Shown here piece by piece: positions 10,222-17,834 of a DNA stretch of 64,000 nucleotides. The position numbers were made by a program, and so were the translations under genes. The DNA lies in contig NZ_JAKGAN010000004.1 of assembly GCF_023061135.1 (NCBI RefSeq), positions 278,332 through 342,331 of the forward strand, given 5' to 3'. The notes below the pieces were generated by a model that was not told where the DNA came from, searched no databases, and was given only the letters and a program-made list of their open reading frames with translations. Source of the stretch: Chromohalobacter sarecensis (GTDB taxonomy: Bacteria; Pseudomonadota; Gammaproteobacteria; Pseudomonadales; Halomonadaceae). The first letter of the stretch is position 1. Every line of letters starts with the position of its first letter.

Positions 10222-11082
10222 ATGATTCAGCCATCGATGCGTCTCGCCGGACTGGCCTTGATTGCCGGTGCTGGTCTGGCGGCCTCCACTGCGCAGGCTC
10301 AGGACAAGGGCACCGTTAATCTATCGTATGTCGAGTGGTCTTCTACGGTTGCCTCTACCAACGTGATGCGGGCCGTGCTCGAACAAGCCGGTTACGAGGT
10401 TGAAATGTCCTCGCTGTCCGCCGCCGCCATGTGGCAGTCCGTGGCGACGGGTGATACCGACGCTTTTTTGGCCGGGTGGCTTCCCACCACGCATGAGGAT
10501 TACTACGCTAAACTTCAGGACCAACTGGTCGATACGGGTGTCAACCTGGATGGCACCAAGTTGGGGCTGGTGGTTCCGGCCTATAGTGAGGTCGATTCGA
10601 TTGCGGATCTCAATGAGCACGCCGAGGACTTCGACAACAAGCTCACTGGTATCGACCCGGGCGCTGGGATCATGCGTCTTACCGACAAGGTCATCGATGA
10701 ATACGACCTTGACCTGAGTCTGCAAAGCGGAAGCGGTGCCACCATGACGGCAGCGCTGAAAAGCGCCATCGCTAACGATGAAGAGATCGCGGTGACCGGT
10801 TGGACGCCGCACTGGATGTTCGCGCGCTGGGATCTCAAGTACCTGGATGACCCCAAGAATGTCTATGGCGGCGCCGAGCAGATCCATACCATCGTGCGCC
10901 AGGATCTCAAGGAGGACATGCCGGAGGCTTATGCCATTCTGGATGCCTTCGAGTGGACCGCCGAAGACATGGGCGAAGTCATGTTGATGAACCAGGAAGA
11001 AGACTCCGATCCCTACGAAAACGCCAAGCAGTGGGTCGAGGACAATCAGGACATGGTCCAGGAGTGGCTGCCAGACGCGTAA
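10222..11082 (+). CDS. glycine betaine/proline-type ABC transporter substrate-binding protein
   Basis: Periplasmic binding protein of the OpuAC/ProX-like family, expected to bind glycine betaine or a related quaternary amine. The ATG at 10222 follows AAAGGGA and gives a 286-residue protein with a signal peptide (about residues 1-26, ending ASTAQAQ). A longer frame from 10111 lacks that logic. Family motifs are AMWQSVATGDTDAFLAGWLP, GIDPGAGIM and the aromatic GWTPHWMFARWDLKYLDDP, which supplies ligand-box tryptophans. No ATPase or permease gene adjoins it, so its transporter is encoded elsewhere. The protein is strongly acidic, as in halophile periplasms. Confidence 0.88.
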   Translation: MIQPSMRLAGLALIAGAGLAASTAQAQDKGTVNLSYVEWSSTVASTNVMRAVLEQAGYEVEMSSLSAAAMWQSVATGDTDAFLAGWLPTTHEDYYAKLQDQLVDTGVNLDGTKLGLVVPAYSEVDSIADLNEHAEDFDNKLTGIDPGAGIMRLTDKVIDEYDLDLSLQSGSGATMTAALKSAIANDEEIAVTGWTPHWMFARWDLKYLDDPKNVYGGAEQIHTIVRQDLKEDMPEAYAILDAFEWTAEDMGEVMLMNQEEDSDPYENAKQWVEDNQDMVQEWLPDA

Positions 11083-11123
11083 GCCACCTCGGCTAAGCCC
11101 AAGGCCACTTGGTCCTGAAACGA

Positions 11124-11153
11124 AAAAAGCCAACCCCTCAGGGTTGGCTTTTT
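11124..11153 (+). terminator. terminator after the binding-protein gene
   Basis: Stem AAAAAGCCAACCC / GGGTTGGCTTTTT with a CTCA loop and a T run. It lies immediately before the distal tmRNA-end repeat at 11157. Confidence 0.9.
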
Positions 11154-11156
11154 CGG

Positions 11157-11174
11157 TGTTTGGTGGAGGCGGGG
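11157..11174. repeat. distal copy of the tmRNA 3'-end repeat (att-like)
   Basis: TGTTTGGTGGAGGCGGGG is identical to 12368-12385, the 3' end of ssrA, and both copies are followed by AATTGAA after one indel. It marks the far junction of an integrated element about 1.2 kb long. Confidence 0.75.
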
Positions 11175-11235
11175 TCCAATTGAAAGTGTGTATATATCGC
11201 CGATATGGAAGGGTTATTCTGTGGGCTTGCGAAAA

Positions 11236-11260
11236 TATGCCCCCAGATACGCCCCCATAC
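11236..11260. repeat. tandem TAYGCCCCCA repeats near the att-like copy
   Basis: TATGCCCCCA (11236-11245) and TACGCCCCCA (11248-11257) recur at 12-bp spacing. G/C-run direct repeats of this kind occur beside the integrase end of tmRNA- and tRNA-targeting islands, so these may be old integrase arm sites. That role is inferred. Confidence 0.4.
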
Positions 11261-11268
11261 AAAGCATG

Positions 11269-11580
11269 CTACCCGGCTTGACGCGAAGAGGTCAGGTCAT
11301 GGAAATGCACCCCTGTCGCTTTGATAACGGCGGTCATGGTTCTCAGGGTCGGATTTCCCTTGGGAGACAGCGCCCGGTACAGGCTTTCCCGCGATACCTT
11401 GGCTTTCTCCGCGACCGCAGCCATGCCGCCTTGGGATTCGACCACATGGCGCAGGGCAATCAGAAAAGCGGTCTCCCCGCCGTCCTCGTCCAGCTCATCG
11501 AAGGCGGTCCGCAGGTACTCTGTGGCCATGGCCGGGTCTTCTCGCAGCATCTCGATCACGGCATCGTCGTGGCTTTTCAT
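11269..11580 (-). CDS. HigA-like antitoxin, HI1420 type (XRE-family HTH)
   Basis: Antitoxin and probable autorepressor of a type II toxin-antitoxin pair. The 103-residue protein has an acidic N-terminus (EYLRTAFDELDEDGGE) and a helix-turn-helix near residues 50-90 with GGMAAVAEKAKVSRESLYRAL, typical of the HI1420-type addiction-module antidote family. Its ATG overlaps the toxin stop by four bases (ATGA). It lies between the repeats that bound the ssrA-associated remnant, so it was probably acquired with that element. Confidence 0.85.
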   Translation of the reverse strand: MKSHDDAVIEMLREDPAMATEYLRTAFDELDEDGGETAFLIALRHVVESQGGMAAVAEKAKVSRESLYRALSPKGNPTLRTMTAVIKATGVHFHDLTSSRQAG

Positions 11581-11915
11581 CTTCGCACTCTCCTCCGGTG
11601 GTCGGCCAGAAACGCCTTGGCCTGTTCGATGTCGGCCTGCTGGCGCTTCTTGGTCCCACCGATTAACAGCATCACCAGGCGTCTGCCCACCTTGGCGTAA
11701 TACACGCGGTAGCCAGGGCCGTAGTCGACTCGCAGCTCCAGCACGCCATCACCCACGGCTTTGGTATCGCCAGCATTGCCAGCAACCAAGCGGTTGAGGC
11801 GTGTCAGTACGCGCATGGCAGCCTGACGATCCTTGCTCTTGGTAGCATCCAGCCAGGTTTGGAAGGGATCATGGCCGTCAGCGGTGAGGTAATGCGTCAG
11901 CTCAATCATTGCCAT
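11577..11915 (-). CDS. RelE/HigB-like toxin, HI1419 type
   Basis: Probable ribosome-dependent mRNA interferase of the RelE/ParE superfamily. It has 112 residues, with the family pattern DPFQTWLDATKSKDRQAAMRV, GDGVLELRVDYGPGYRVYY and LVMLLIGGTKKRQQADIEQA. The toxin-before-antitoxin order and four-base overlap match the HI1419/HI1420 pair. Start: ATG at 11915, or another ATG six bases downstream. A perfect inverted repeat sits just upstream. Mobile origin is inferred from the flanking repeats. Confidence 0.85.
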   Translation of the reverse strand: MAMIELTHYLTADGHDPFQTWLDATKSKDRQAAMRVLTRLNRLVAGNAGDTKAVGDGVLELRVDYGPGYRVYYAKVGRRLVMLLIGGTKKRQQADIEQAKAFLADHRRRVRR

Positions 11916-11917
11916 TA

Positions 11918-11937
11918 TTGTAGCCTAAAAGCTACAA
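11918..11937. promoter_or_regulatory. probable operator of the toxin-antitoxin pair
   Basis: Perfect inverted repeat TTGTAGC - CTAAAA - GCTACAA directly before the toxin start. It is A/T-rich in the middle and well placed to overlap the promoter, as expected for antitoxin autorepression. Confidence 0.6.
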
Positions 11938-12302
11938 AAGGGAATGGGCGCATTCGGCATGTCAGCCTGGCTGGCGAATACGGGTGCGGCGTGGGGATGG
12001 GACGCTCCATCGATGAATCGTTCCACGCAGAAGTCATTCAGTACCTCACGTCGCGTGTGGTGATGCAGGAAAGGCAGCTGTACATTCACACACGGCCTGC
12101 CTGCCAGCTTTCCGCAGCGGCACCTCGTGGCGTGATAGTAGCCATGTGCCCCAAACTCTGCGGCAATATCTCCTCTGCTTGCGTCCCTCACTCTCTGCCA
12201 TTGCCCGTGTGGCGGTTTTCCTGCCGATCTGATGGGGCGCTATGACGATATGTCCCCAAAGATAGTGATATTACAAGGTATGGGATGATATGTCCTGACA
12301 AC
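11938..12302. other. island interior without a recognisable gene
   Basis: About 365 bp with no protein I can identify. An 88-codon minus-strand frame (11925-12191, GTG start, containing CRCGK and FCVERFIDGA) is the only candidate; it has no clear ribosome site and no family I recognise. It may be a decayed reading frame. No integrase fragment is visible. Confidence 0.3.
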
Positions 12303-12359
12303 AAAAAAGGGCCCGAAGGCCCTTGTTTGCTGGTCTCGTGACACTTTCTGATATGCCCT
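12247..12359. repeat. three GATATGYCCY direct repeats beside ssrA
   Basis: GATATGTCCC (12247), GATATGTCCT (12287) and GATATGCCCT (12350) lie in the same orientation just downstream of the tmRNA 3' end, two on one side and one on the other of the ssrA terminator. They could be recombinase or excisionase sites; function unknown. Confidence 0.35.
12303..12324 (-). terminator. terminator of ssrA
   Basis: On the minus strand an AAGGGCC/GGCCCTT stem with a TTCG loop runs into six T. It lies 48 bases past the tmRNA 3' end and inside the inserted segment, so the element appears to supply the present terminator. Confidence 0.75.
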
Positions 12360-12367
12360 GAAACCCT

Positions 12368-12385
12368 TGTTTGGTGGAGGCGGGG
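12368..12385. repeat. tmRNA-end copy of the 18-bp repeat (att-like)
   Basis: Identical to 11157-11174. It spans the CCA end and acceptor strand of ssrA plus four bases beyond, the classic target of tyrosine-integrase islands. Confidence 0.75.
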
Positions 12386-12751
12386 GGAATTGAACCCCCG
12401 TCCGCCGGTACTCACCCATCGGCTCTACATGCTTAGGTCCGTCTTTTAGTTTAGCGCCTCTGGCTCCGACGGGCAGGATCCAGCGACGCGATTCCTCTAA
12501 GTTTTAGCGGCTGACGCGAGGACAAAGCCAGCCGCGATCCCATCAGTCTGAGCTCGTATCCCATCGGTGATGAATGGGCACATCACCTCCGGGCCGGACT
12601 AGAAGCTAGCAGTTGTTACGCTGCCAGCGCGCCCTGAGCATAGTTGTCGTCGTTTGCGACTATTTAGTCGTAACGTTTGATTTACGAGATACGTTACGCT
12701 CTCGGCATGCACCTCAGGGATTGTCACCGGCGTCGAAGCCATGTCGCCCCC
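12372..12751 (-). ncRNA. ssrA: transfer-messenger RNA (tmRNA)
   Basis: Rescues stalled ribosomes together with SmpB. The 380-nt RNA begins GGGGGCGACATGGCTTCGAC and ends in a T-arm (GGTTCAATTCC) and CCTCCACCA; the ends pair as a 7-bp acceptor stem including the usual G3-U pair. The resume codon GCA is at 12657. The encoded tag, read at 12657-12616, is ANDDNYAQGALAA followed by TAA, ending in the protease-recognised LAA-like AA. smpB lies 120 bp upstream on the same strand. The 3' end was the integration target of the adjoining remnant. Confidence 0.97.
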
Positions 12752-12871
12752 GTTCAGCTTACAGTCTAACAGGTTGGGATGCCTTGAGGCTAGTTCAACC
12801 CCATCGCCACGGCTTTTCGTGCCTAGGCGTCTGTTTCTCGATGCGCCTTTCTCAATGCGCCCTTGCCGCGT

Positions 12872-13345
12872 TCAGTGGGCGCGCATGATGCGGGCCTTTT
12901 CACGATTCCAGTCGCGGGCCTTTTCCGTGGCGCGCTTGTCGTGCATCTTCTTGCCGCGCACCAGAGCGAGCTCGCATTTGACCAGGTTCTTCTTCCAGTA
13001 CAGTTTCAGCGGCACGCACGTATGCCCCTTGTCCTGGGTGCGCGAGAAGATCCTGGCGATCTCCTTGCGATGCAGCAGTAATTTGCGTGTACGCGAAGGG
13101 TCCGCCACCACATGCGTGCTCACGGTAGTGAGCGGCGTGATATGACTGCCCAACAGCCAAGCTTCGCCATTCTTGATCAGGATGTAGGTATCGGTGAGCT
13201 GTGCCTTGCCGGCACGCAGGCTCTTGACCTCCCATCCAGACAGCGACAACCCAGCCTCGAAGGTCTCGTCGATATGGTATTCGAAGCGAGCCTTCTTGTT
13301 CTGCGCGATGGTGCTCGAGCCTATATTGCCCTTTTTCTTGGCCAT
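12872..13345 (-). CDS. smpB: SsrA-binding protein SmpB
   Basis: Binds the tRNA-like domain of tmRNA and delivers it to stalled ribosomes. 157 residues, normal length. Visible features are [13 protein letters not shown] at the start, [14 protein letters not shown] (about 40-53), HEPTR-equivalent [15 protein letters not shown], and the basic C-terminal tail [20 protein letters not shown] that enters the mRNA channel. Same strand as ssrA and just upstream of it, a common pairing. Confidence 0.98.
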   Translation of the reverse strand: MAKKKGNIGSSTIAQNKKARFEYHIDETFEAGLSLSGWEVKSLRAGKAQLTDTYILIKNGEAWLLGSHITPLTTVSTHVVADPSRTRKLLLHRKEIARIFSRTQDKGHTCVPLKLYWKKNLVKCELALVRGKKMHDKRATEKARDWNREKARIMRAH

Positions 13346-13474
13346 GGAACCTCTACATTACGATGCGCCGAATCCGCTGCCCCATGAAATGGGGTAAGGC
13401 GTGATATCATTCAAGGCCTTGACGTTAACCTTCCATCATACGCGCACGGCGCAACAAAGTCAGCGGAGTGGTGA

Positions 13475-13915
13475 ATGCCTACGGTCAACCGGTCTGCCTT
13501 GGTAAGACATTCATGCAAGGCGATGTTCGATCTGGTCAACGATTTCGAAAGTTACCCTGAATTCTTGCCGGGATGCCGTCGTGCACGGGTCATCGAGCAC
13601 GAAGAGGGGCGCTATCTGATAGGTGAGATGACTCTGGCCAAGGGAAGCGTTGAACAGACGCTGGCCACGCGTAACGATCTCTATCCCTACGAGCGCATTG
13701 AGCTATCCTTGGCCGAGGGGCCTTTCAAGCGCCTCAACGGTCGCTGGCTGTTCACACCGATGGGCGAGTCGGCCTGCCGGGTGAGCTTGGAAATGGAATT
13801 CGAATTTTCCAACCGCCTGTTGGGAATGGCGTTTGGCAAGCTTTTTCAGCAAGTGGCCGGCCAATTAGTCGACGCGTTTACGCGTCGCGCGGATGCGCTT
13901 TATGGTCGCCAGTGA
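13475..13915 (+). CDS. ratA: RatA/Coq10-like START-domain protein
   Basis: Member of the SRPBCC (polyketide cyclase/START) fold family that includes E. coli RatA and the ubiquinone-binding Coq10. The 146-residue protein begins VNRSALVRHSCKAMFDLVND, with ESYPEFLPGCRRARV and a C-terminal helix QVAGQLVDAFTRRADALYG. Whether it acts on ribosome subunit association or as a quinone chaperone is not decidable here. The next gene overlaps it (rnfH/ratB), as in many gammaproteobacteria, and smpB is divergent upstream. Confidence 0.9.
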   Translation: MPTVNRSALVRHSCKAMFDLVNDFESYPEFLPGCRRARVIEHEEGRYLIGEMTLAKGSVEQTLATRNDLYPYERIELSLAEGPFKRLNGRWLFTPMGESACRVSLEMEFEFSNRLLGMAFGKLFQQVAGQLVDAFTRRADALYGRQ

Positions 13916-14222
13916 CACCGATGCGCATACGCGCGTCAACGTCGAGGTCGCCTTTGCGGAGCCTCATCGGCAGCATGTCATTGCGCTCACGGTGCCATCG
14001 GGGACGTCGGCGCGCGACGTGGTCGCAATGGCCGACCTGCCGGCCCTGTTTCCCGAGCGCGGGACAGACTTCTTCAGTCATGCGCCACTGGGAATCTATG
14101 GGCAGGCACTGCGTGAGCCGGACCGGCATACGCTAGTGGAAGGAGATCGCGTCGAGGTCTATCGTCCCTTGGTGGTCGACCCCAAGCAAGCGCGTTTGGC
14201 GCGGGCTCGGGGAGACGACTGA
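13893..14222 (+). CDS. rnfH: RnfH family ubiquitin-like protein (RatB)
   Basis: Small beta-grasp protein of the RnfH/UPF0125 family; function unknown. About 109 residues, with VNVEVAFAEPHRQHVIALTV and the C-terminal LVEGDRVEVYRPLVVDPKQA diagnostic of the family. It overlaps the end of ratA by 23 bases. A start at the in-frame ATG 13902 is equally possible; neither has a strong ribosome site, which suggests coupling to ratA. Confidence 0.88.
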   Translation: MRFMVASDTDAHTRVNVEVAFAEPHRQHVIALTVPSGTSARDVVAMADLPALFPERGTDFFSHAPLGIYGQALREPDRHTLVEGDRVEVYRPLVVDPKQARLARARGDD

Positions 14223-14238
14223 GCAAGAGGCGACGCGG

Positions 14239-14670
14239 TTACTCTTCCGGTGCGTAGCTGGGGCCTGCAACGGGGGCGTTGTCGCCTGGACCGGAGCCTT
14301 CCACCGCCGGGCCGGGGCCACTCTGAGTCGAGAGGTCGACATTATTCTCAATGTCGCCTTCACGCTCGATGTCGGCCAGCTTGTCGTTCTGGAAGGTCAG
14401 CGTCACGCGCTTTTCTTCCACATCGCCATAGGCTTCGTCGAGGTAGAAGACGTAGTCCCAGCGATTCTCGTCGAACGGGCCTTGCAGTAAGGGGCTGCCC
14501 ATTACATAGCGTACCTGCTCCTTGGTCATGCCTGTCTCGAGTTGCGAGACCATGTCCTGGGTGATGAGATTGCCCTGCGCCAGGTCGCGTTTGTAAACGC
14601 CGACGTAGCTGCACCCGCTGACGAGCGCCAGGGCGACGGAAAAGGTGACTGTTTTAATCATGTTTTGCAT
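14239..14670 (-). CDS. bamE: outer-membrane assembly lipoprotein BamE
   Basis: Lipoprotein subunit of the BAM complex that inserts beta-barrel proteins into the outer membrane. The 143-residue precursor has a short signal with lipobox LVSG-C (Cys about residue 20), then the SmpA/OmlA domain with DMVSQLETGMTKEQVRYVMGSP and WDYVFYL. The C-terminal 30 residues are Gly/Pro/acid-rich and appear disordered. It is divergent from fur, the arrangement known in Pseudomonas. Confidence 0.95.
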   Translation of the reverse strand: MQNMIKTVTFSVALALVSGCSYVGVYKRDLAQGNLITQDMVSQLETGMTKEQVRYVMGSPLLQGPFDENRWDYVFYLDEAYGDVEEKRVTLTFQNDKLADIEREGDIENNVDLSTQSGPGPAVEGSGPGDNAPVAGPSYAPEE

Positions 14671-14748
14671 TTGCGCCTATCATTCACTATCGTTGCCTGG
14701 GTTGATCATACCTGACCTACCACGATACTGCGAAGAGCAACCGCAACC

Positions 14749-15201
14749 ATGGCCGATCAGAACCATGAACTGCGCAAGGCGGGGCTAAAAGTCACCTTGC
14801 CGCGTGTCAAGATCCTGCAAATTCTCGAAAGTACGCAGGACCAACACCATCTAAGCGCCGAGGATGTCTACAAGGCTCTGCTCGACGCAGGTGACGATGT
14901 CGGTCTGGCAACTGTGTATCGTGTCTTGACTCAGTTCGAGACGGCGGGGCTGGTGATTCGTCACAATTTCGATGGCGGGCATGCCGTGTTCGAATTGTCG
15001 CAGGAAGAGCACCATGATCATATGGTGTGTCTGGAAAGCGGCGAAATTATCGAGTTCTTCGACGACACCATCGAGCGGCGTCAACGTGAGATCGCCGAGG
15101 AGCACGGTTTCGAGCTCGTCGACCATGCTCTGGTGCTCTACGTACGCCCCAAGGGGTCCAGCGTGACACGCCAGGAAGGCTCGGGGCCCGGCAAGAAGTA
15201 G
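14749..15201 (+). CDS. fur: ferric uptake regulator
   Basis: Fe(II)-dependent repressor of iron acquisition. 150 residues, with an N-terminal winged helix (LRKAGLKVTLPRVKILQIL, QHHLSAEDVYKALL, VGLATVYRVLTQFE) and a dimerisation domain with HDHMVCLESGEIIEF. Only one Cys is present where E. coli has CxxC, as in Pseudomonas Fur. The metal-site histidines HHDH are intact. Divergent from bamE; a hairpin terminator follows. A convincing Fur box is not visible in the 78-bp shared spacer. Confidence 0.97.
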   Translation: MADQNHELRKAGLKVTLPRVKILQILESTQDQHHLSAEDVYKALLDAGDDVGLATVYRVLTQFETAGLVIRHNFDGGHAVFELSQEEHHDHMVCLESGEIIEFFDDTIERRQREIAEEHGFELVDHALVLYVRPKGSSVTRQEGSGPGKK

Positions 15202-15225
15202 CCTGAGTAGCTAGCGTGCACCGAT

Positions 15226-15256
15226 GACGAAACCGGCCTTCATGGCCGGTTTCGTC
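15226..15256. terminator. bidirectional terminator between fur and recN
   Basis: A 13-bp perfect stem GACGAAACCGGCC / GGCCGGTTTCGTC with a 5-nt loop between two convergent genes. Confidence 0.8.
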
Positions 15257-15308
15257 GTTTCGTGCCCCTCGTCGTCGAGCACGGCTATAGAGTTGGAGCC
15301 AGGTTGGC

Positions 15309-16985
15309 TCAGTGCTGGGCGTGCTGGCTTGCATCGAGCATTTCGCGGGCGTGCGCCAATGTACGATCAGATAGTTTGACGCCACCGAGCATGCGGGCCA
15401 ATTCGCGTACGCGTCCGGCATCGTCGAGCAGTGCCATGTGCGTCAGGGTCGTATCGTGTTCGGCGCGCTTTTCGATATGCAGATGATGATGCGCCTGGGC
15501 CGCGACTTGCGGCAGATGCGTCACGGTCAGGATCTGTCCCTGGGCGCCGAGTCGCCGCAGTAGCTGGCCGACGATTTCCGCGATGGCGCCGGATACGCCG
15601 ACATCGACTTCATCGAAGACCATGCTGGGAGCGCTGCTATGCTGCGCGGCGACGACCTGGATCGCCAGGCTGATGCGCGACAGCTCGCCGCCCGACGCCA
15701 CCTTGCTCAGCGGGCGTGATGGCTGGCCGGGATTGGCGCTGATCATGAAACGGACCTGGTCGAGCCCTTCGGCCTGAGGTGTCTCGCGCGGCGAAATGGC
15801 AACCTCGAAGGTCGCTTTGCCCAGTCCCAGGAAAGCCAGTTGCGCCTGCACGGCCTCGCCGAAGTCGCGCGCCGCTTCGAGGCGTGCCTCGCTGATCGCC
15901 CGTGCCTGCTCTCTATAGGCATCGCGGGCCTGCTCCACTTCTTCGCTGAGCGCTTCCAGATCATGCTCGCCACCTTCGAGGCTCGCCAGTTCGTTGCTCA
16001 GGCGTTGATGCAGGCCGCGCAGTTCCTCGGGCATGACATGGTGCTTGCGCGCGATGCGATGCACTTCACCGAGGCGGTTCTCGACTTCCGCCAAGCGTTG
16101 AGGGTCGAGCTCGGTGGTGTCGACGAAGCGATGCAGCTCGCGCGCCGCCTCTTCGATCTGGATCTGCGCTTCGCCCAGCATGGCCAGGGCATCTGCCAGT
16201 TGGCGTTGGGCCTTTTCGGGGGCGTTTCCCAGGCGGGTGTTGGCGTGATGCAGCAATGACAGCGCGCCGTGCTCGTCCTGATCGCAACAGTCGGCGGCGA
16301 ATTGGGCGTCACCCAGGACTTCCTCGAGATTGGCCAACTGAGTCTGTTCGTCTTCCAGCGTTTCCAGCTCACCTTCAGCGAGTGCCAGTTGATCCAGCTC
16401 CTCGACCTGGTAGCGCAGTAGCTGACGCCGTGCCTGGACTTCATCGCCGCTTTCTTGCAGATCGCGCAGTCGCCGTCGGCATGCTCGCCAGTGGTGAAAC
16501 TGTTCGCCGAGGGTCACCACGGCCTCGGTCTGGCCGGCATAGGTGTCGAGCAAGCGTAGATGAGTTTCTTCGCGCAAGAGCGCTTGATGGGCGTGTTGGC
16601 TGTGAACTTCGATGAGGTGTTCGCCGAGCGCTCTCAGGTCGCTCACCGTAACCGGTTGGCCGTTGATCCAGGCCTTGGAGCGCCCCGAGGCGGTGACGAC
16701 GCGCCGCAGCAAGCACTCCTCTTCTTGCGGTAGTTCACGCTCGGCGAGCCAGGCGCGGGCGTCGGTGAGTCGGGCGATATCGAAGCGCGCACTGATGTCT
16801 GCGCGTTCGCAGCCGTGGCGCACACTGCCCACATCGGCGCGTTCTCCCAGGCATAGCCCCAGGGCACCGAGCATGATCGATTTGCCGGCACCGGTCTCAC
16901 CGGTGATGGCGGTCATACCGTCGTGAAGGTCCAGATCGAGGCGCTCGACGATGGCGTAGTCGCGAATGGCAAGCTGTATCAGCAT
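15309..16985 (-). CDS. recN: DNA repair protein RecN
   Basis: SMC-like ATPase acting in double-strand-break repair. 558 residues: the N-terminus LIQLAIRDYAIVERLDLDL with Walker A GETGAGKSIMLGAL (about 30-43), a long coiled-coil middle with many Gln/Glu/Leu, and a C-terminal signature SGGELSRISLA (about 430) and Walker B MVFDEVDVGVSG. GGAG precedes the ATG. A LexA-type box lies 35 bp upstream, so it is expected to be SOS-induced. Confidence 0.97.
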   Translation of the reverse strand: MLIQLAIRDYAIVERLDLDLHDGMTAITGETGAGKSIMLGALGLCLGERADVGSVRHGCERADISARFDIARLTDARAWLAERELPQEEECLLRRVVTASGRSKAWINGQPVTVSDLRALGEHLIEVHSQHAHQALLREETHLRLLDTYAGQTEAVVTLGEQFHHWRACRRRLRDLQESGDEVQARRQLLRYQVEELDQLALAEGELETLEDEQTQLANLEEVLGDAQFAADCCDQDEHGALSLLHHANTRLGNAPEKAQRQLADALAMLGEAQIQIEEAARELHRFVDTTELDPQRLAEVENRLGEVHRIARKHHVMPEELRGLHQRLSNELASLEGGEHDLEALSEEVEQARDAYREQARAISEARLEAARDFGEAVQAQLAFLGLGKATFEVAISPRETPQAEGLDQVRFMISANPGQPSRPLSKVASGGELSRISLAIQVVAAQHSSAPSMVFDEVDVGVSGAIAEIVGQLLRRLGAQGQILTVTHLPQVAAQAHHHLHIEKRAEHDTTLTHMALLDDAGRVRELARMLGGVKLSDRTLAHAREMLDASQHAQH

Positions 16986-17019
16986 GAAAACCTCCGGGCG
17001 TCGGAAACGAAGCTGATCT

Positions 17020-17035
17020 CTGTGTGTTTATACAG
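17020..17035. promoter_or_regulatory. LexA (SOS) box of recN
   Basis: CTGTGTGTTTATACAG fits CTGT-N8-ACAG exactly, with an A/T-rich alternating centre, 35 bp upstream of the recN start. Confidence 0.85.
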
Positions 17036-17085
17036 TAGTTGGGTGAGGGCTTCAATTGCCAGTCACTGTAGGCGATATGGGATGA

Positions 17086-17113
17086 CTTGAGATCGTTCAT
17101 CGCATCCCCATAT
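17086..17113 (+). promoter_or_regulatory. sigma-32 heat-shock promoter of grpE
   Basis: CTTGAGA, 13-bp spacer, CCCCATAT: close to the RpoH consensus (CTTGAAA, 13-15, CCCCATNT). It lies 58 bp before grpE. Confidence 0.88.
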
Positions 17114-17171
17114 AGGAGGCAATCGCTTATTAGATGCGGCTTCGGGCCGCGCCAGCTGTCAGGAGAAACTC

Positions 17172-17804
17172 ATGGCCAAAGACTCGCAGACCCCGACCGA
17201 GGAAGAGTTGGCTCGCGCTGAGCGCGATGCCGAACCCCAGCCGGACGACACCACCGGAGACGATGCTGAGCTCGAAGGTGTCGTCGAAGATATCGAGGCT
17301 AACGAGGCTGATGCCGAGGCGCTCGAAAACCCGGAAGCCGACGCGCTTGCTTTGCGTGTCGAAGAATTGGAGCAAGCCTTGACGGAGTCCAAGGACCAGG
17401 CAGCGCGCGCTGCCGCCGAGGCGCAGAACGTGCGTCGTCGCGCTGAGCAGGATAGCGAGAAGGCACGCAAGTTCGCCCTGGAGAAATTCGTCAAAGAGCT
17501 GCTGCCGGTGGTCGACAGCCTGGAAAAAGCACTGGAGTCGATGCAGGAAGGCGCTAGCGAGGTGCATCGCGAAGGGGTTTCGATGACCCTGAAGCTGCAG
17601 CTCGATGTGCTTAACAAGTTCGGTGTGGAAGCCGTCGATCCGCAAGGCGAGCCGTTCGACCCGCAAGTGCATGAAGCCATGACCATGGTGCCCAACCCCG
17701 AGGTTGAGCCCAACACCGTGATCGAGGTCATGCAGAAGGGGTATCTGTTGAATGGACGCCTGGTACGTCCGGCGATGGTAGTCGTCAGCCAAGCCGCCAA
17801 TTGA
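17172..17804 (+). CDS. grpE: nucleotide exchange factor GrpE
   Basis: Releases ADP from DnaK in the chaperone cycle. 210 residues: a strongly acidic disordered N-terminus (about 1-55), a long dimerising helix (about 55-115) with VRRRAEQDSEKARKFALEKF, and the C-terminal beta domain with HEAMTMVPNPEVEPNTVIEVMQKGY (shown as HEAMTMVP and NTVIEVMQKGY) and LVRPAMVVVS. It begins the heat-shock cluster grpE-dnaK-dnaJ and has its own sigma-32 promoter. Confidence 0.97.
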   Translation: MAKDSQTPTEEELARAERDAEPQPDDTTGDDAELEGVVEDIEANEADAEALENPEADALALRVEELEQALTESKDQAARAAAEAQNVRRRAEQDSEKARKFALEKFVKELLPVVDSLEKALESMQEGASEVHREGVSMTLKLQLDVLNKFGVEAVDPQGEPFDPQVHEAMTMVPNPEVEPNTVIEVMQKGYLLNGRLVRPAMVVVSQAAN

Positions 17805-17834
17805 TGTGGCAGGGGAGGGATGTGACGCCGAGCC

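Noticed and set aside
12188..12415. 75-codon minus-strand frame running out of the tmRNA end
   Set aside because: Its N-terminus is made of tmRNA acceptor-arm sequence; an artefact.
14677..14692. Fur-box-like CTATCATTCACTATCG between bamE and fur
   Set aside because: Only partial agreement with the Fur consensus; not enough to call autoregulation.
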